DNA of 64,000 bases. It comes from a candidate division KSB1 bacterium. GTDB lineage: Bacteria > Zhuqueibacterota > Zhuqueibacteria > Residuimicrobiales > Krinioviventaceae. Both the position numbers and the translations under genes were made by a program. The stretch lies in assembly GCA_034521575.1 (NCBI GenBank), contig JAXHMJ010000003.1, forward strand, positions 496,001-560,000, given 5' to 3'. Position 1 is the first letter of the stretch. Every line of letters starts with the position of its first letter. The notes below the pieces were generated by a model. That model searched no databases and had not been told where the DNA came from. It saw only the letters and a list, made by a program, of their open reading frames with translations. Below, piece by piece: positions 34,598-44,280 of the stretch.

Positions 34598-36577
34598 ATG
34601 ATGGACAGGATGAACAAAAAGTTTATATTTTTGATTATACTCTGGCAATGCTTGCATTTAAACGCTCAGGAGATGAGTATTACTGTGTCTCCTGATCCGC
34701 TTTTTTACATTGACCACAGTCTGTTTGGACATTTTCTGGAACGACCCAGCTGGGGCGGTGAGTTCGGAATTGAGGATGCCATATTGGATGATACCGGTGA
34801 GCTTGATCCCAGGGTAATGGATAAAATCAAGGGACTGGAGGTTCCGGTTCTTCGTTTTCCGGGCGGAACGGATGTAGATTACACGGACTGGACGGATATG
34901 ATCGATTTGCCGGGTCGCAGCGATAGACCGGTATCGATCGGTAATCAGGGTGATACGGTAACCAACCGGTTCGGTTATGATGAATTTGCTGAATTGACTG
35001 CTGAACTGAATTGCCGGGTAATTGTGCCCCTGAATTTTTTTGATGCCTATCTCAAGCGTCAGCCCCTGGATTCTGCGGTGCTGCACGCGGCCGGTCTGGT
35101 GGCTTATGCCAATGCGGATACAGGACAGGAATTGCCCGCCGGAATGCCCGACTGGCCCGGGATTCGTGCTGCGAACGGGCATCCTGAACCCTTTGATTTT
35201 GACTGTTTTCAAATCGGGAACGAAACCTGGGCGCTCTGGAGCTGGAAGCGGAAGCTCGTCGAACAAGCGGGCATCAAAACAAACCGTTATAGCCGTTACA
35301 TTGAATGTGTACGGCGTTATATTGATATGATTGAGAAAATTGATCCTGACGCAAAAATCATAGCAGATTATGTGGATGACAGCATGATGACAAGTCTGAC
35401 CGCAATATTAGGTGACCGTATCGATTATTATGTGTTTCACCAATATATGCCCTGGGCGATCACTAACAGTAATATCAGAAAACACGGCCGTAAAATATCC
35501 GCTCGGCATTTAACCCAAAGAGAAATCTGGAACGCTTTTGTCAGTGTACCAAATAAACAGGATCATTATTTCATGTCCGAAATAGGCAGTCCGCTCATTG
35601 ACCTGGCGAAACGTTATGATCTAAAAATAGCATTAACCGAGTGGAACTGGAACGGCTGGTGGCAATCGGTTCCCCTTGTTCCACTCAGATCTCAATACGC
35701 GCATGCCGTCGGTGTCGCCGGATTTCTTCATGGCATCATGCGGTCTGCGGATGTTATTGAAATGGCCTGTCAATCCATGCTGGTGGGCAGCAGATGGGGC
35801 ATTAACGGCATTCGGGTTGATAAACAGAGTGAAACAGAGCCATATTATTTACCGTCCTGTAAAATGACGGCATTTTACGCACAACATCATTGTGATTATC
35901 TCCTGAACATGACCATTGACAATCTACCTACCTTTGAACAGCCTCTGAAATTGAGCGGCATCCAGGCAAAGGAGCGGGTGGCAGTTGTGGATGTTCTGCC
36001 CACAGGTTCCAGAGATGGAATTGCAATTTTCCTCATTAATCGTCATTTTGATAAACCGTCACGTGTCACACTCGATTTGTTTGAATTTGCAAATCTGGAA
36101 TCCAAAGGCCGTTTGGTTACCCTGACCGGTGTGCTTGAAAATTCGGATGTCCATCCACCAAAAGACCCCTGGCTTTATGAACAATCGCAATCTATTTCCC
36201 TCATCAACCAATCTTTTACTCTCGATCTTTGTCCCCGATCTGTATCGGTGTTAACCTTTAAAGCCAAAGACACTGCGAATGTACTTGAGCGGCCTTGTCC
36301 GACAGAGCTGGAATTAAAACAAAATTACCCCAACCCGTTTAATACGAGCTGTTTTTTAGAGTTTTTTTTGAAAAAATCCGGAGATATTTCTTTGAATATC
36401 TATGATATCCGCGGCCGCAAAATCCGAACCCTGATAAATGCCAATCATGCAGCGGGTAAATACCGGATTTCCTGGGACGGATTGAGTGATAGCGGTGAAT
36501 CTGCTCCAAGCGGTGTGTATTTTTATCGTTTGAAAAAAAAGCAAATGATAACCGGAAAGATGATCAAACTGAATTAA
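34598..36577 (+). CDS. GH51-type alpha-L-arabinofuranosidase with T9SS sorting domain
   Basis: A 659-aa secreted enzyme. Signal peptide (1-23, ending LNAQ); catalytic TIM barrel about 30-450 with GHFLERPSWGGEFG, VLRFPGGTDVDY, acid/base glutamate in FQIGNETWALW (E209) and nucleophile in ALTEWNWNGWW (E348). A C-terminal beta-sandwich follows (about 460-560), then the type IX sorting domain (LELKQNYPNPFNTSCF, SGVYFYRLKKKQM). The GH51 pattern G-N-E and T-E-W is clear. Such enzymes remove L-arabinose side chains from arabinoxylan or arabinan. The sorting domain places it on the cell surface. It precedes a sugar symporter and GH3 gene in the same direction. GH39-like relatives share these motifs, so the exact family is likely but not certain. 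Confidence 0.85.
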   Translation: MMDRMNKKFIFLIILWQCLHLNAQEMSITVSPDPLFYIDHSLFGHFLERPSWGGEFGIEDAILDDTGELDPRVMDKIKGLEVPVLRFPGGTDVDYTDWTDMIDLPGRSDRPVSIGNQGDTVTNRFGYDEFAELTAELNCRVIVPLNFFDAYLKRQPLDSAVLHAAGLVAYANADTGQELPAGMPDWPGIRAANGHPEPFDFDCFQIGNETWALWSWKRKLVEQAGIKTNRYSRYIECVRRYIDMIEKIDPDAKIIADYVDDSMMTSLTAILGDRIDYYVFHQYMPWAITNSNIRKHGRKISARHLTQREIWNAFVSVPNKQDHYFMSEIGSPLIDLAKRYDLKIALTEWNWNGWWQSVPLVPLRSQYAHAVGVAGFLHGIMRSADVIEMACQSMLVGSRWGINGIRVDKQSETEPYYLPSCKMTAFYAQHHCDYLLNMTIDNLPTFEQPLKLSGIQAKERVAVVDVLPTGSRDGIAIFLINRHFDKPSRVTLDLFEFANLESKGRLVTLTGVLENSDVHPPKDPWLYEQSQSISLINQSFTLDLCPRSVSVLTFKAKDTANVLERPCPTELELKQNYPNPFNTSCFLEFFLKKSGDISLNIYDIRGRKIRTLINANHAAGKYRISWDGLSDSGESAPSGVYFYRLKKKQMITGKMIKLN

Positions 36578-36714
36578 TCCTGCATCGGTATTACGGTGTA
36601 CAGATAATATGTAATAGAGTATCAACTTTACTTTGCCATTCCTTTATATGAACGGCAGTTACAACGAGTCAGAAAAAGGATCAGAATCCTAATCTTTAAG
36701 AAAAGGAAAAACAA

Positions 36715-38136
36715 ATGAAAGCAAAGAACGGCCGCCTATCCTTTTTTGAAAAATTCGGTTACAGTCTGGGCGATGTTGCATCGAATTTCTATTTTCAAAC
36801 CTTTATTCTCTTTATAACCTATTTTTATACGGATGTATACGGCATTTCCGCAAGCGCCGTTGCCACTTTGTTTATGGTAACCCGGGTCTGGGATGCGGTT
36901 AATGATCCTCTAATGGGCATGATCGCGGACCGCACCAACACGAAAATGGGCAAGTTTCGGCCATTTATTCTGTGGTTTGCCATCCCGTTCGGCATCATAG
37001 GCGTGTTGACATTTACCACGCCGGATTTTGGTATGACCGGCAAAATCGTGTATGCTTATGTCACTTATATTTTGCTGATCATGTTATATACGGTGGTCAA
37101 TGTTCCTTATTCGGCATTGATGGGTGTGTTAACCGAGGACCCCAAGGAACGCACGGTGGTCGCATCATACAGACTGATCGCCGCGTTTGTTGCCGGGATT
37201 ATTGTACAGGTTTCCGTTATGACACTGGTGCGTAAACTCGGAGGCGATAATGAACAGCTGGGATGGCAATGGACCATGAGCATATTGTCCGGTGTCGCCA
37301 CCGTGCTCTTGTTTATCACATTTGCCGCGACCAAAGAGCGCGTTGTACCGCTGCACAGTCAGAAAACAACCATGAAGCAGGATTTTGCCGATCTGTTTAA
37401 AAATATTGCCTGGGTCTGTATTGCGGTCGTCAGTGTTTTTACACTGATTATGATTGTGGTGAGAAACGGAAGCATTATGTATTATTTTAAATATTATGTA
37501 AAGGTTGTTAATTTATCGTTTTTCGGCAGAGAGTTGTCCATTGAATTTGGTACCGCGGCCTCTTCCTTTATGATCATAGGTACGATTTTATCCATTGTTG
37601 GTGCCATATTGGTCGGTTCTCTGGCTAAAAAAATTGATAAACGCAAGTCTTATCTCTGGCTGCTGGGCCTGTTTGCCGTGACGTCCGTTGTCTTTTATGT
37701 GTTCAGTCCGGATGATTTTATTCTGATGGTCCTGTCTCAGATCATTGCAACGACATCCCTTGGCGCACTGGGTGTATTGCAATGGTCCATTTTCCCGGAT
37801 ACCGCGGATTATTCGGAATGGAAAACCGGACGCCGTGCGACCGGCCTGGTCATGGCCGCTTCGTTGTTTTCCATCAAACTGGGATTGGCACTGGGAGGCT
37901 CTATACTCGCGTGGCTGTTGGCGTTGTTCGGTTTCCAGCCCAATGTGGCGCAATCACCGGATACTCTGATCGGCATCAGACTGATTATCAGCGTATTCCC
38001 GGCGGTGTTTGCTGTGCTTGCGTTTATTGTCATGTGGCTGTATCCGCTTGATCAGTCTATACTGGATCAGGTGGAAAGTGCACTGCAGAAACGACGACAA
38101 CAAAAAGGAGGTGCTGATGCTGCAGTCGTGGAATAA
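36715..38136 (+). CDS. GPH-family sugar:cation symporter (MFS)
   Basis: A 473-aa integral inner-membrane protein with 12 predicted segments. It starts EKFGYSLGDVASNFYFQTFI and has the GPH signature RVWDAVNDPLMGMIADRTNT plus KMGKFRPFILW in the first cytoplasmic loops. Members (MelB, XynP-like) carry glycosides or xylo-oligosaccharides into the cell with Na+ or H+. Here it should import the products of the secreted xylan/arabinan enzymes. A good AAGGAAA lies upstream. The stop overlaps the next start by 20 bases, so it is the first gene of a tight operon with the UroD-like, GH3 and beta-helix genes. Confidence 0.92.
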   Translation: MKAKNGRLSFFEKFGYSLGDVASNFYFQTFILFITYFYTDVYGISASAVATLFMVTRVWDAVNDPLMGMIADRTNTKMGKFRPFILWFAIPFGIIGVLTFTTPDFGMTGKIVYAYVTYILLIMLYTVVNVPYSALMGVLTEDPKERTVVASYRLIAAFVAGIIVQVSVMTLVRKLGGDNEQLGWQWTMSILSGVATVLLFITFAATKERVVPLHSQKTTMKQDFADLFKNIAWVCIAVVSVFTLIMIVVRNGSIMYYFKYYVKVVNLSFFGRELSIEFGTAASSFMIIGTILSIVGAILVGSLAKKIDKRKSYLWLLGLFAVTSVVFYVFSPDDFILMVLSQIIATTSLGALGVLQWSIFPDTADYSEWKTGRRATGLVMAASLFSIKLGLALGGSILAWLLALFGFQPNVAQSPDTLIGIRLIISVFPAVFAVLAFIVMWLYPLDQSILDQVESALQKRRQQKGGADAAVVE

Positions 38137-39199
38137 AATAAAAAAACGTTTTACCGCACTCTGGAACAATGAAATTATTGATCGTTGCTGCGTGCGAGTG
38201 GTTGCCCGTAAAAATAATCAGCATTATCAGGCGCCGCCGCTTCCGGAAAAGTATGGGGAACGAGTGGCTTATTGGTTGGACGGTGAACGGATTCTCGCCC
38301 GTGAGACGGAGCGAATTGAAAAAACGTATTTTGCCGGCGAGTCGTTTCCACTCATATTTTCCAATTTTGGCGCGGCAGGGCACGCGGCATTTTTCAAGGG
38401 TATTGAAATAGATTTTCAAGACTCTATCTGGATGCGTCCCGCCGAACCAGTCGAGTCCGGGATGCCGTTTACAGTCGAGTATAATCCGGAAAGTCTGCTT
38501 TTAAAGAAAAATTTTGAGGTGATGAAATACCTGGTGGACGAGAGCCGGGGACGGTTTATGATTTCCATGCCGGATATTTCAGGAAATCTGGATGCATTGG
38601 CGCACCTTCGGCAGTCCGATAATCTGTTAATGGATATGGCTCTGCAGCCACAAGTGGTCCAGAAGGCTTTGAAGGAGATTATGCAGGTCTGGAAAAGCGT
38701 GACCCCGGAGCTTTACAGTCTGATCCGCGAAAACAATGACAGAGGCAGCACCATAGGATGGCTGGATACCTGGGCGCCCGGGCTGCACGCCCAGATGCAG
38801 TGCGATATTTCCGTGATGATTTCTCCGGATATGTATGAAACTTTTGCGGTACCGGAACTCGAGGAACAGTCAGAGTTCCTGGACTATCCCCTGTACCATC
38901 TTGATGGAGCCGAGCAGGTCCGGCATCTGGATCATATGCTCTCTCTTGAAAACCTGAAAATGATCCAATGGACCAATGTGGCCGGCCAGCCTTCGCCGGT
39001 CGAATTTATTCCTGTACTGCAGCGCATTCAGCAAGCCGACAAGTCTCTGCTGGTGCGTGTGAGTGATGTAAAGGATATCGAACCGCTCATGACCTCGCTT
39101 TCGTCCAAAGGATTATATATTTATGTGGAACCCATGCTGGAATCCGAGAACGAGGCGGATGATATTGTTAAACTGGTTGAAAACTTGACACACGATTAG
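38117..39199 (+). CDS. Uroporphyrinogen decarboxylase-like (UroD/MtaA fold) protein
   Basis: A 360-aa TIM-barrel protein of the uroporphyrinogen decarboxylase/methylcobamide methyltransferase superfamily. The start is ATG 38117, right after AAGGAGG (38104-38110), inside the end of the symporter gene. Recognisable pieces are FSNFGAAGHAAFFKGIEIDF, YHLDGAEQVRHLDHMLSLEN, and MIQWTNVAGQPSPVEFI. Heme-pathway UroD residues are not clearly present and no heme genes are near. UroD-like proteins of this kind recur beside glycoside hydrolases and may act on methylated or otherwise modified sugars, but the reaction is unknown. It is 12 bases before the GH3 gene. The extended upstream frame (from 38009) is not used. 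Confidence 0.8.
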   Translation: MLQSWNKIKKRFTALWNNEIIDRCCVRVVARKNNQHYQAPPLPEKYGERVAYWLDGERILARETERIEKTYFAGESFPLIFSNFGAAGHAAFFKGIEIDFQDSIWMRPAEPVESGMPFTVEYNPESLLLKKNFEVMKYLVDESRGRFMISMPDISGNLDALAHLRQSDNLLMDMALQPQVVQKALKEIMQVWKSVTPELYSLIRENNDRGSTIGWLDTWAPGLHAQMQCDISVMISPDMYETFAVPELEEQSEFLDYPLYHLDGAEQVRHLDHMLSLENLKMIQWTNVAGQPSPVEFIPVLQRIQQADKSLLVRVSDVKDIEPLMTSLSSKGLYIYVEPMLESENEADDIVKLVENLTHD

Positions 39200-39211
39200 A
39201 GGAGATTTAAC

Positions 39212-41332
39212 GTGGCACACGAAAAATTCAGAGATACTGATACGCCCGCAGATGAAAGAATCAAGGATCTGCTTTCCAAAATGACACTCGAAGAAAAGGT
39301 CTCACAAATGCTGCACGAATCCGCCGCCATACCCAAACTGGGTATCCCTGCTTATACGTGGTGGAACGAATGTCTGCACGGTGTGGCCCGCTCGGGACGA
39401 GCTTCGGTGTTTCCCCAGGCCATTGGTATGGCCGCTGCTTTTGATGATGATCTTGTTTACAGAGTGGCTGATGCAATCTCGGATGAAGCGCGGGCCATTT
39501 TTCACGCAGCCGAGGATAGAAAATCGTTGCCACGCTATAGCGGTCTGACCTTTTGGACGCCCAATATCAATATTTTCAGGGACCCGCGCTGGGGGCGGGG
39601 ACAGGAAACCTATGGGGAAGATCCGGTATTGACCGCCAGATTGGGGGTTGCCTTTGTGAAAGGGCTGCAGGGCGATCATCCGAAATATATGAAAGCCGCG
39701 GCCTGTGCCAAGCATTATGCTGTTCACAGCGGTCCGGAAGGCAACCGGCATCATTTTAACGCGCAAGCGGGGCTCAAAGATATGCAGGAAACCTATCTGC
39801 CCGCATTCAAGGCTCTGGTGGACGCCGGGGTGGAGGCGGTCATGTGTGCCTATAATCGCACCAATGATGAAGCCTGCTGCGGCAGTCAGGTGCTGATCCA
39901 GGATATACTTCGGGATCACTGGGGATTTGAGGGGCACGTGGTATCTGACTGCTGGGCGATCCGTGATTTTCATGAACATCACAACGTCACGAAAAACGCC
40001 GTCGAATCCGCAGCCCTGGCACTCAAGCGCGGTATTAATTTGAACTGCGGAGATGTGTATAAAAATCTGACACAAGCCGTGAATCAGGGACTGGTCGAGG
40101 AAAAAGAGATCGATAAATCTCTTGCCTATCTGTTGAAAACAAAGATTAAACTGGGGCTGTTTGATCCGCCCGAAAACAATCCCTATACTCAAATTGGAAC
40201 GGAGGTTATCGGTTGTGAAAAGCACCGGCAACTTTCAAGTGAAGTTGCACAAAAGTCCGTCGTTTTGCTAAAGAACGATGGCATACTGCCCCTGAAAAAG
40301 GATATCCGTTATTTGTTCGTCACCGGTCCCCAGGCGACGTCCACTGAAGTTCTGATGGGAAATTACTATGGTGTGAACGAGAAAATGGTCACCCTGCTGG
40401 AGGGTGTGGTGAATAAGCTGGAAGTTGGCAGTTTCATTCAGTACAAGCATGGTTGTCTGTTGGATCGGGATAATGCCAACCCCTTTGATTGGACCTCGGG
40501 TGACGCGACCGAAGCAGATGCGACAATCGCATTTGTGGGAATTTCTGCGTTGCTGGAAGGGGAAGAGGGAGAAGCCATTGCTTCGCCGACTCTGGGTGAT
40601 AGAATTCACATGGATTTTCCGGAAAACCAGATCAAGTTTTTGAAAAAACTGCGGAAAAAAAGTGACAAACCGATCATTGCCGTGGTCACCGGAGGCAGTC
40701 CCATGGAAATGCACGAGGTACATGACATTGCAGATGCGGTGCTCTGGGTGGGGTATCCGGGACAGGAAGGCGGCAACGCAGTGGCGGATATTCTGTTCGG
40801 GGACGCCTGTCCGTCCGGACGACTGCCCATTACCTTTCCCATGTCTGTAGAGGATTTACCGCCGTTTGAGAATTACGACATGACCGACCGGACCTATCGG
40901 TATATGTCCAAAAAACCCATGTACCCGTTCGGGTTCGGACTGAGTTACAGCCGTTTTGAATACTCGAATCTGGAACTGGAAAAAACACAAATCAGCAAAA
41001 AAGACAGCGTTCGTGCACAGGTTACAGTTAAAAACACCGGAGATCTGGCCGGTGATGAGGTGGTGCAGCTTTATGTATCCGATGTTGAGGCTACGGTTCG
41101 GGTGCCGAACTGGGCGTTGAAAGATTTTCGGCGCGTGTCCCTGGAAAGCGGGAAGAGTCAAAGCGTTACATTTGAGTTAACACCTGATATGTTTTCGCTG
41201 ATCGATGAAAAGGGCAATCATTTGATCGAGCCCGGTGATTTTCGGGTGTTGATCGGCGGCTGTTCTCCGGGTGAGCGCGGCGCTGAGCTGGGCGCTTGCG
41301 AACCGGCTGAAGCGGTCATCACTGTAAAATAA
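39212..41332 (+). CDS. GH3 beta-xylosidase/beta-glucosidase (cytoplasmic)
   Basis: A 706-aa GH3 enzyme. The start is GTG 39212 with GGAG upstream. No signal peptide is seen, so it works in the cytoplasm. The N-terminal barrel has WWNECLHGVARSGRASVFPQ, DPRWGRGQETYGEDP and KHYAVHSGPEGNRHHF; the nucleophile is Asp246 in VVSDCWAI. The alpha/beta sandwich (about 340-580) includes GEEGEAIASPTLGDR with the likely acid/base, and a fibronectin-III-like C-terminal domain ends the protein (KNTGDLAGDEVVQLYVSDVE). The WWNECLHGVAR pattern is typical of bacterial beta-xylosidases. It should release xylose from imported xylo-oligosaccharides. Operon with the symporter and UroD-like gene; 19 bases separate it from the next gene. 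Confidence 0.9.
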   Translation: MAHEKFRDTDTPADERIKDLLSKMTLEEKVSQMLHESAAIPKLGIPAYTWWNECLHGVARSGRASVFPQAIGMAAAFDDDLVYRVADAISDEARAIFHAAEDRKSLPRYSGLTFWTPNINIFRDPRWGRGQETYGEDPVLTARLGVAFVKGLQGDHPKYMKAAACAKHYAVHSGPEGNRHHFNAQAGLKDMQETYLPAFKALVDAGVEAVMCAYNRTNDEACCGSQVLIQDILRDHWGFEGHVVSDCWAIRDFHEHHNVTKNAVESAALALKRGINLNCGDVYKNLTQAVNQGLVEEKEIDKSLAYLLKTKIKLGLFDPPENNPYTQIGTEVIGCEKHRQLSSEVAQKSVVLLKNDGILPLKKDIRYLFVTGPQATSTEVLMGNYYGVNEKMVTLLEGVVNKLEVGSFIQYKHGCLLDRDNANPFDWTSGDATEADATIAFVGISALLEGEEGEAIASPTLGDRIHMDFPENQIKFLKKLRKKSDKPIIAVVTGGSPMEMHEVHDIADAVLWVGYPGQEGGNAVADILFGDACPSGRLPITFPMSVEDLPPFENYDMTDRTYRYMSKKPMYPFGFGLSYSRFEYSNLELEKTQISKKDSVRAQVTVKNTGDLAGDEVVQLYVSDVEATVRVPNWALKDFRRVSLESGKSQSVTFELTPDMFSLIDEKGNHLIEPGDFRVLIGGCSPGERGAELGACEPAEAVITVK

Positions 41333-41351
41333 CATAAAAAAGGAGTCTTGT

Positions 41352-43229
41352 ATGTTTCGAAAAAAGATATTTTTTTCTATTTTATTAGGATTTTGTCTTG
41401 GTTCAGGATATTTGCATACTGCCGCAGGCGATATCGCTCTTCCAGACGGGTCAAAATTTGCTTACTGGCGGGATCAAACCGAATATAGTCGGGTCTATCA
41501 TGTGAGTCAGGCGCATCCCGAGGCTTCTGATGAAAACAGCGGAACGCGCAGTCGGCCGTTCAGGACCATTAATCATGCGGCACAGGTCGTCAGGCCCGGA
41601 GAAAAAGTTGTGGTTCACAGTGGTGTGTACCGGGAAAAGATCGCGCCCAAACACGGCGGTTTGTCATCCCGGGCCATGGTCTGCTATACAGCGGCGCCGG
41701 GTGAGCATGTGGTTGTCAAAGGGTCTGTCGTTTTGAACGCTGACTGGGAAATGTCTGCCGATCCGAAAAGTCAAAAAGATCTGCGAGTGCGCAGTTATTC
41801 TCATAAATTGTGGCAGACCACTTTACCTCAGGATGTTTTCCCGAACAACTGCAATCCGTTCCTGATACCCAACGCCAGTGATGAGGAAATTCATGCGATG
41901 CACTGGGCGCATCAGTGGAAAGGCCGCATACCCTATACCCTTGGGCGCGGACTGGTGTTTCAGAACGGCAGGCGACTGACCCAGATGGGCATTTATGAAG
42001 ATTTGACGTCATTTCAGGGCACCTATTGGGTGGATACGGAAAATGCCGTTCTGCACGTTCATCCGTTCGGATCGTATCAACCGGATTCCAGCATTTTTGA
42101 GGTTACCGTGCATCAACAGTTGTTCAAACCCGAAACCATGGGGGTTGGATATATCAAACTGCAGGGTTTCATCTTTGAACATGCCGCCAATGGTTTTCCA
42201 CGTATCGGGACAGGTGCGGTTTACGTGAATAACGGACATCACTGGATCATACAGAATAATGTGGTTCGTCAGGTCAATTCTGTCGGAATAGAAACCGGAG
42301 CGCGTACGGCTGAATATCGCAGTCTTGATGATTCAGGCGCGGAACGCAGACGTTCCCGCGATCATAAAGGCGGATTTATGATCCGGGATAACGAGGTTTA
42401 TGAATGCGGCACCGGCGGCATTCAGGGACATACGGTGCGGCACTCTCTGCTTGAAAACAATCATATTCATCATATCGGCTGGCAGGATGTGGAGCGATAC
42501 TGGGAATGCGCCGGCGTCAAATGGCTGAGAAGTGAGCATAATCTTATTATTAACAATTATGTACATGATATCGAATCCGCCTGTGCGATCTGGCTGGATT
42601 GGGATAACCGCAACAGCCGGGTGACCCGAAATGTAATTCATGACATTGCCCCCTGTTATAACGGCGCTGTTTTCATTGAAGCGTCCAAGGTTCCGAACTG
42701 GGTGGATCATAATATTATTTGGAATGCCGACTGTATTGCAATCTCTTTATTCGATACGGACAACGCCCGGGTGATGCATAACCTCATCGGCGAGTCGAGA
42801 AATCCGGTGACCGCAATGATCAACACAGACCGGTCTCTGGACGGAGAGCCGCTGACATCTCTTGATAATTTGATCCGTAACAATATTTTTTACAACGTGC
42901 GGGAGCTGCCTATGATTAAGAATCCGCAGAATATCTGCGACCGCAATATCTATGTGGATCATAAAGGCAGACTCGATCTTGACCGCTGGTTTGAACAGTG
43001 GGAATGCGGAGGATCAGTAGAGCAGTTTGAGCTGCAGCTTTTACCGTGTACTCTGGAGTTAATATGGATGGCGGATGTGCCATTACCGGGTGTACCGATA
43101 GAGTCTGGCATGAGTATGGATATGACCAACAGTGAGAGACAGCATCCCACGACTGCGGGCCCTTTTCAGATAAAGGTGAACGAACGGGTGAAATTCTTAT
43201 TAAATGATATTCTTGAACTGACCGAATGA
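41352..43229 (+). CDS. Secreted right-handed beta-helix protein (DUF1565-like)
   Basis: A 625-aa exported protein with signal peptide (1-26, ending TAAG). It starts as many polysaccharide-active beta-helix proteins do: ASDENSGTRSRPFRTINHAA, then VRPGEKVVVHSGVYREKI. The helix (about 45-520) has N-rich turns (NNHIHHIGW, NNYVHDIESA). No T9SS domain is present, in contrast to the beta-helix protein at 30723. No conserved lyase lysine/arginine pattern can be assigned. Last gene of the symporter operon, so it probably binds or cleaves the same polysaccharide in the periplasm (inference). AAGGAG precedes the start. Confidence 0.8.
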   Translation: MFRKKIFFSILLGFCLGSGYLHTAAGDIALPDGSKFAYWRDQTEYSRVYHVSQAHPEASDENSGTRSRPFRTINHAAQVVRPGEKVVVHSGVYREKIAPKHGGLSSRAMVCYTAAPGEHVVVKGSVVLNADWEMSADPKSQKDLRVRSYSHKLWQTTLPQDVFPNNCNPFLIPNASDEEIHAMHWAHQWKGRIPYTLGRGLVFQNGRRLTQMGIYEDLTSFQGTYWVDTENAVLHVHPFGSYQPDSSIFEVTVHQQLFKPETMGVGYIKLQGFIFEHAANGFPRIGTGAVYVNNGHHWIIQNNVVRQVNSVGIETGARTAEYRSLDDSGAERRRSRDHKGGFMIRDNEVYECGTGGIQGHTVRHSLLENNHIHHIGWQDVERYWECAGVKWLRSEHNLIINNYVHDIESACAIWLDWDNRNSRVTRNVIHDIAPCYNGAVFIEASKVPNWVDHNIIWNADCIAISLFDTDNARVMHNLIGESRNPVTAMINTDRSLDGEPLTSLDNLIRNNIFYNVRELPMIKNPQNICDRNIYVDHKGRLDLDRWFEQWECGGSVEQFELQLLPCTLELIWMADVPLPGVPIESGMSMDMTNSERQHPTTAGPFQIKVNERVKFLLNDILELTE

Positions 43230-43265
43230 ATGTGATGGCTTACATGAAAGTTAGGCGGCAGTTTT

Positions 43266-43433
43266 ATGTCCGGATTATATCCATGTACCAGCGGCTATTT
43301 CGGGTATGATTTTGTGGAGGATCACTGGCGCAATAATCCGACCTTGAAATGAGCGGTCACATTTATGCAGCATTTCCGCAAAAGTGGTTATAAAGTCTAT
43401 CGCGCCGGCAAAATTGCTCATTAAAGCGACTGG
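43266..43433 (+). pseudogene. Sulfatase relic 1 (in-frame stops)
   Basis: One continuous frame reads MSGLYPCTSGYFGYDFVEDH, WRNNPTLK, stop, then FMQHFRKSGYKVYRAGKIAH, stop, SDW. It aligns with SGYFGYQQQQNHWRDNAVLK and FMEHFGAHGYKVYGTGKIFH of the intact sulfatase at 47071. Two stop codons within the frame, no catalytic motif and no ends mark it as a true relic. It lies just before the first sulfatase gene. Confidence 0.75.
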
Positions 43434-43458
43434 TGTGTAATAAAAAAAGAGGTGTCAT

Positions 43459-44280
43459 ATGGAATCGCGTAGATCATTTTTAAAAAAATCTTTATATTCC
43501 GGTGCGGCATTATCCGCAACAGGTCTGCTGTCTGTGTGCAGTGGCAGGAAAAAACCGAATGTGCTGTTTATCATTTGTGATGATCTGAATGATATGGTTG
43601 AGGGTATGGGAGGCCATCCTCAGGTAAAAACCCCCAACATCAAGCGTCTGATGAACAAAGGCAAGACATTCCTGAATGCGCATTGCAATTCGCCTCTGTG
43701 TGCGCCGTCGCGCGCCAGTATGCTGTCGGGATTGTATCCGCATACATCCGGTTACTATCGTATCCGCAACAATGAGGGCGACTATCTGGACTGGTGGGAC
43801 TATCCGGTGCTCAAACAATCTCACACCATGATGCAGCATTTCAAAAATTATGGCTACCATGTGATGGGAGCGGGCAAAATTTTTCACCAACATGAAGAGG
43901 ATTATTCGCATTTTCACGAATACGGCCCCAAACACAGCTGGGGACCCTATCCCTGGGACGGCAAAACCGAGAAAACCGGCTGGGGCGGCGCCGAGAGTTA
44001 TCCCGGTAATTACGGATCGTTTTCCATTGACGCCAATTATGCCCGCTTGAGTAATATTCCCGAGATCCTGCCCGATCCGGAAAAAGGGATTCCCGGATAT
44101 AAAGGTTGGCGTTTGTATGGTAAACCGTTTAAATACAACGGACCGGATGACCGCGATTTAATGCCGGATGAACTGAATGCCAAGTGGGCCGGTGAAAAAC
44201 TGGCGAAACAGTATGACAAACCGTTTCTGATGATGGTGGGTATCAACCGGCCGCATGCTGCCGCTTTTCGCGCCCGATGA
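43459..44280 (+). CDS. Sulfatase 1 (iduronate-2-sulfatase-like), N-terminal part (frameshifted)
   Basis: Exported type I sulfatase. The N terminus MESRRSFLKKSLYSGAALSA is Tat-like, with a possible lipobox at LLSVC. The metal-binding start NVLFIICDDLNDMVEGMGGH is followed by the formylglycine motif LCAPSRAS, where Cys81 is converted to the catalytic residue by a maturation enzyme. It resembles the iduronate-2-sulfatase-like group (S1_7). It removes sulfate esters from a polysaccharide, acting outside the cytoplasm. The frame leaves the family at GINRPHAAAFRAR*; the proper continuation PLFAPDEFFDLY is in the next frame, so one extra base lies near 44262. The next three sulfatases share its plan. 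Confidence 0.88.
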   Translation: MESRRSFLKKSLYSGAALSATGLLSVCSGRKKPNVLFIICDDLNDMVEGMGGHPQVKTPNIKRLMNKGKTFLNAHCNSPLCAPSRASMLSGLYPHTSGYYRIRNNEGDYLDWWDYPVLKQSHTMMQHFKNYGYHVMGAGKIFHQHEEDYSHFHEYGPKHSWGPYPWDGKTEKTGWGGAESYPGNYGSFSIDANYARLSNIPEILPDPEKGIPGYKGWRLYGKPFKYNGPDDRDLMPDELNAKWAGEKLAKQYDKPFLMMVGINRPHAAAFRAR

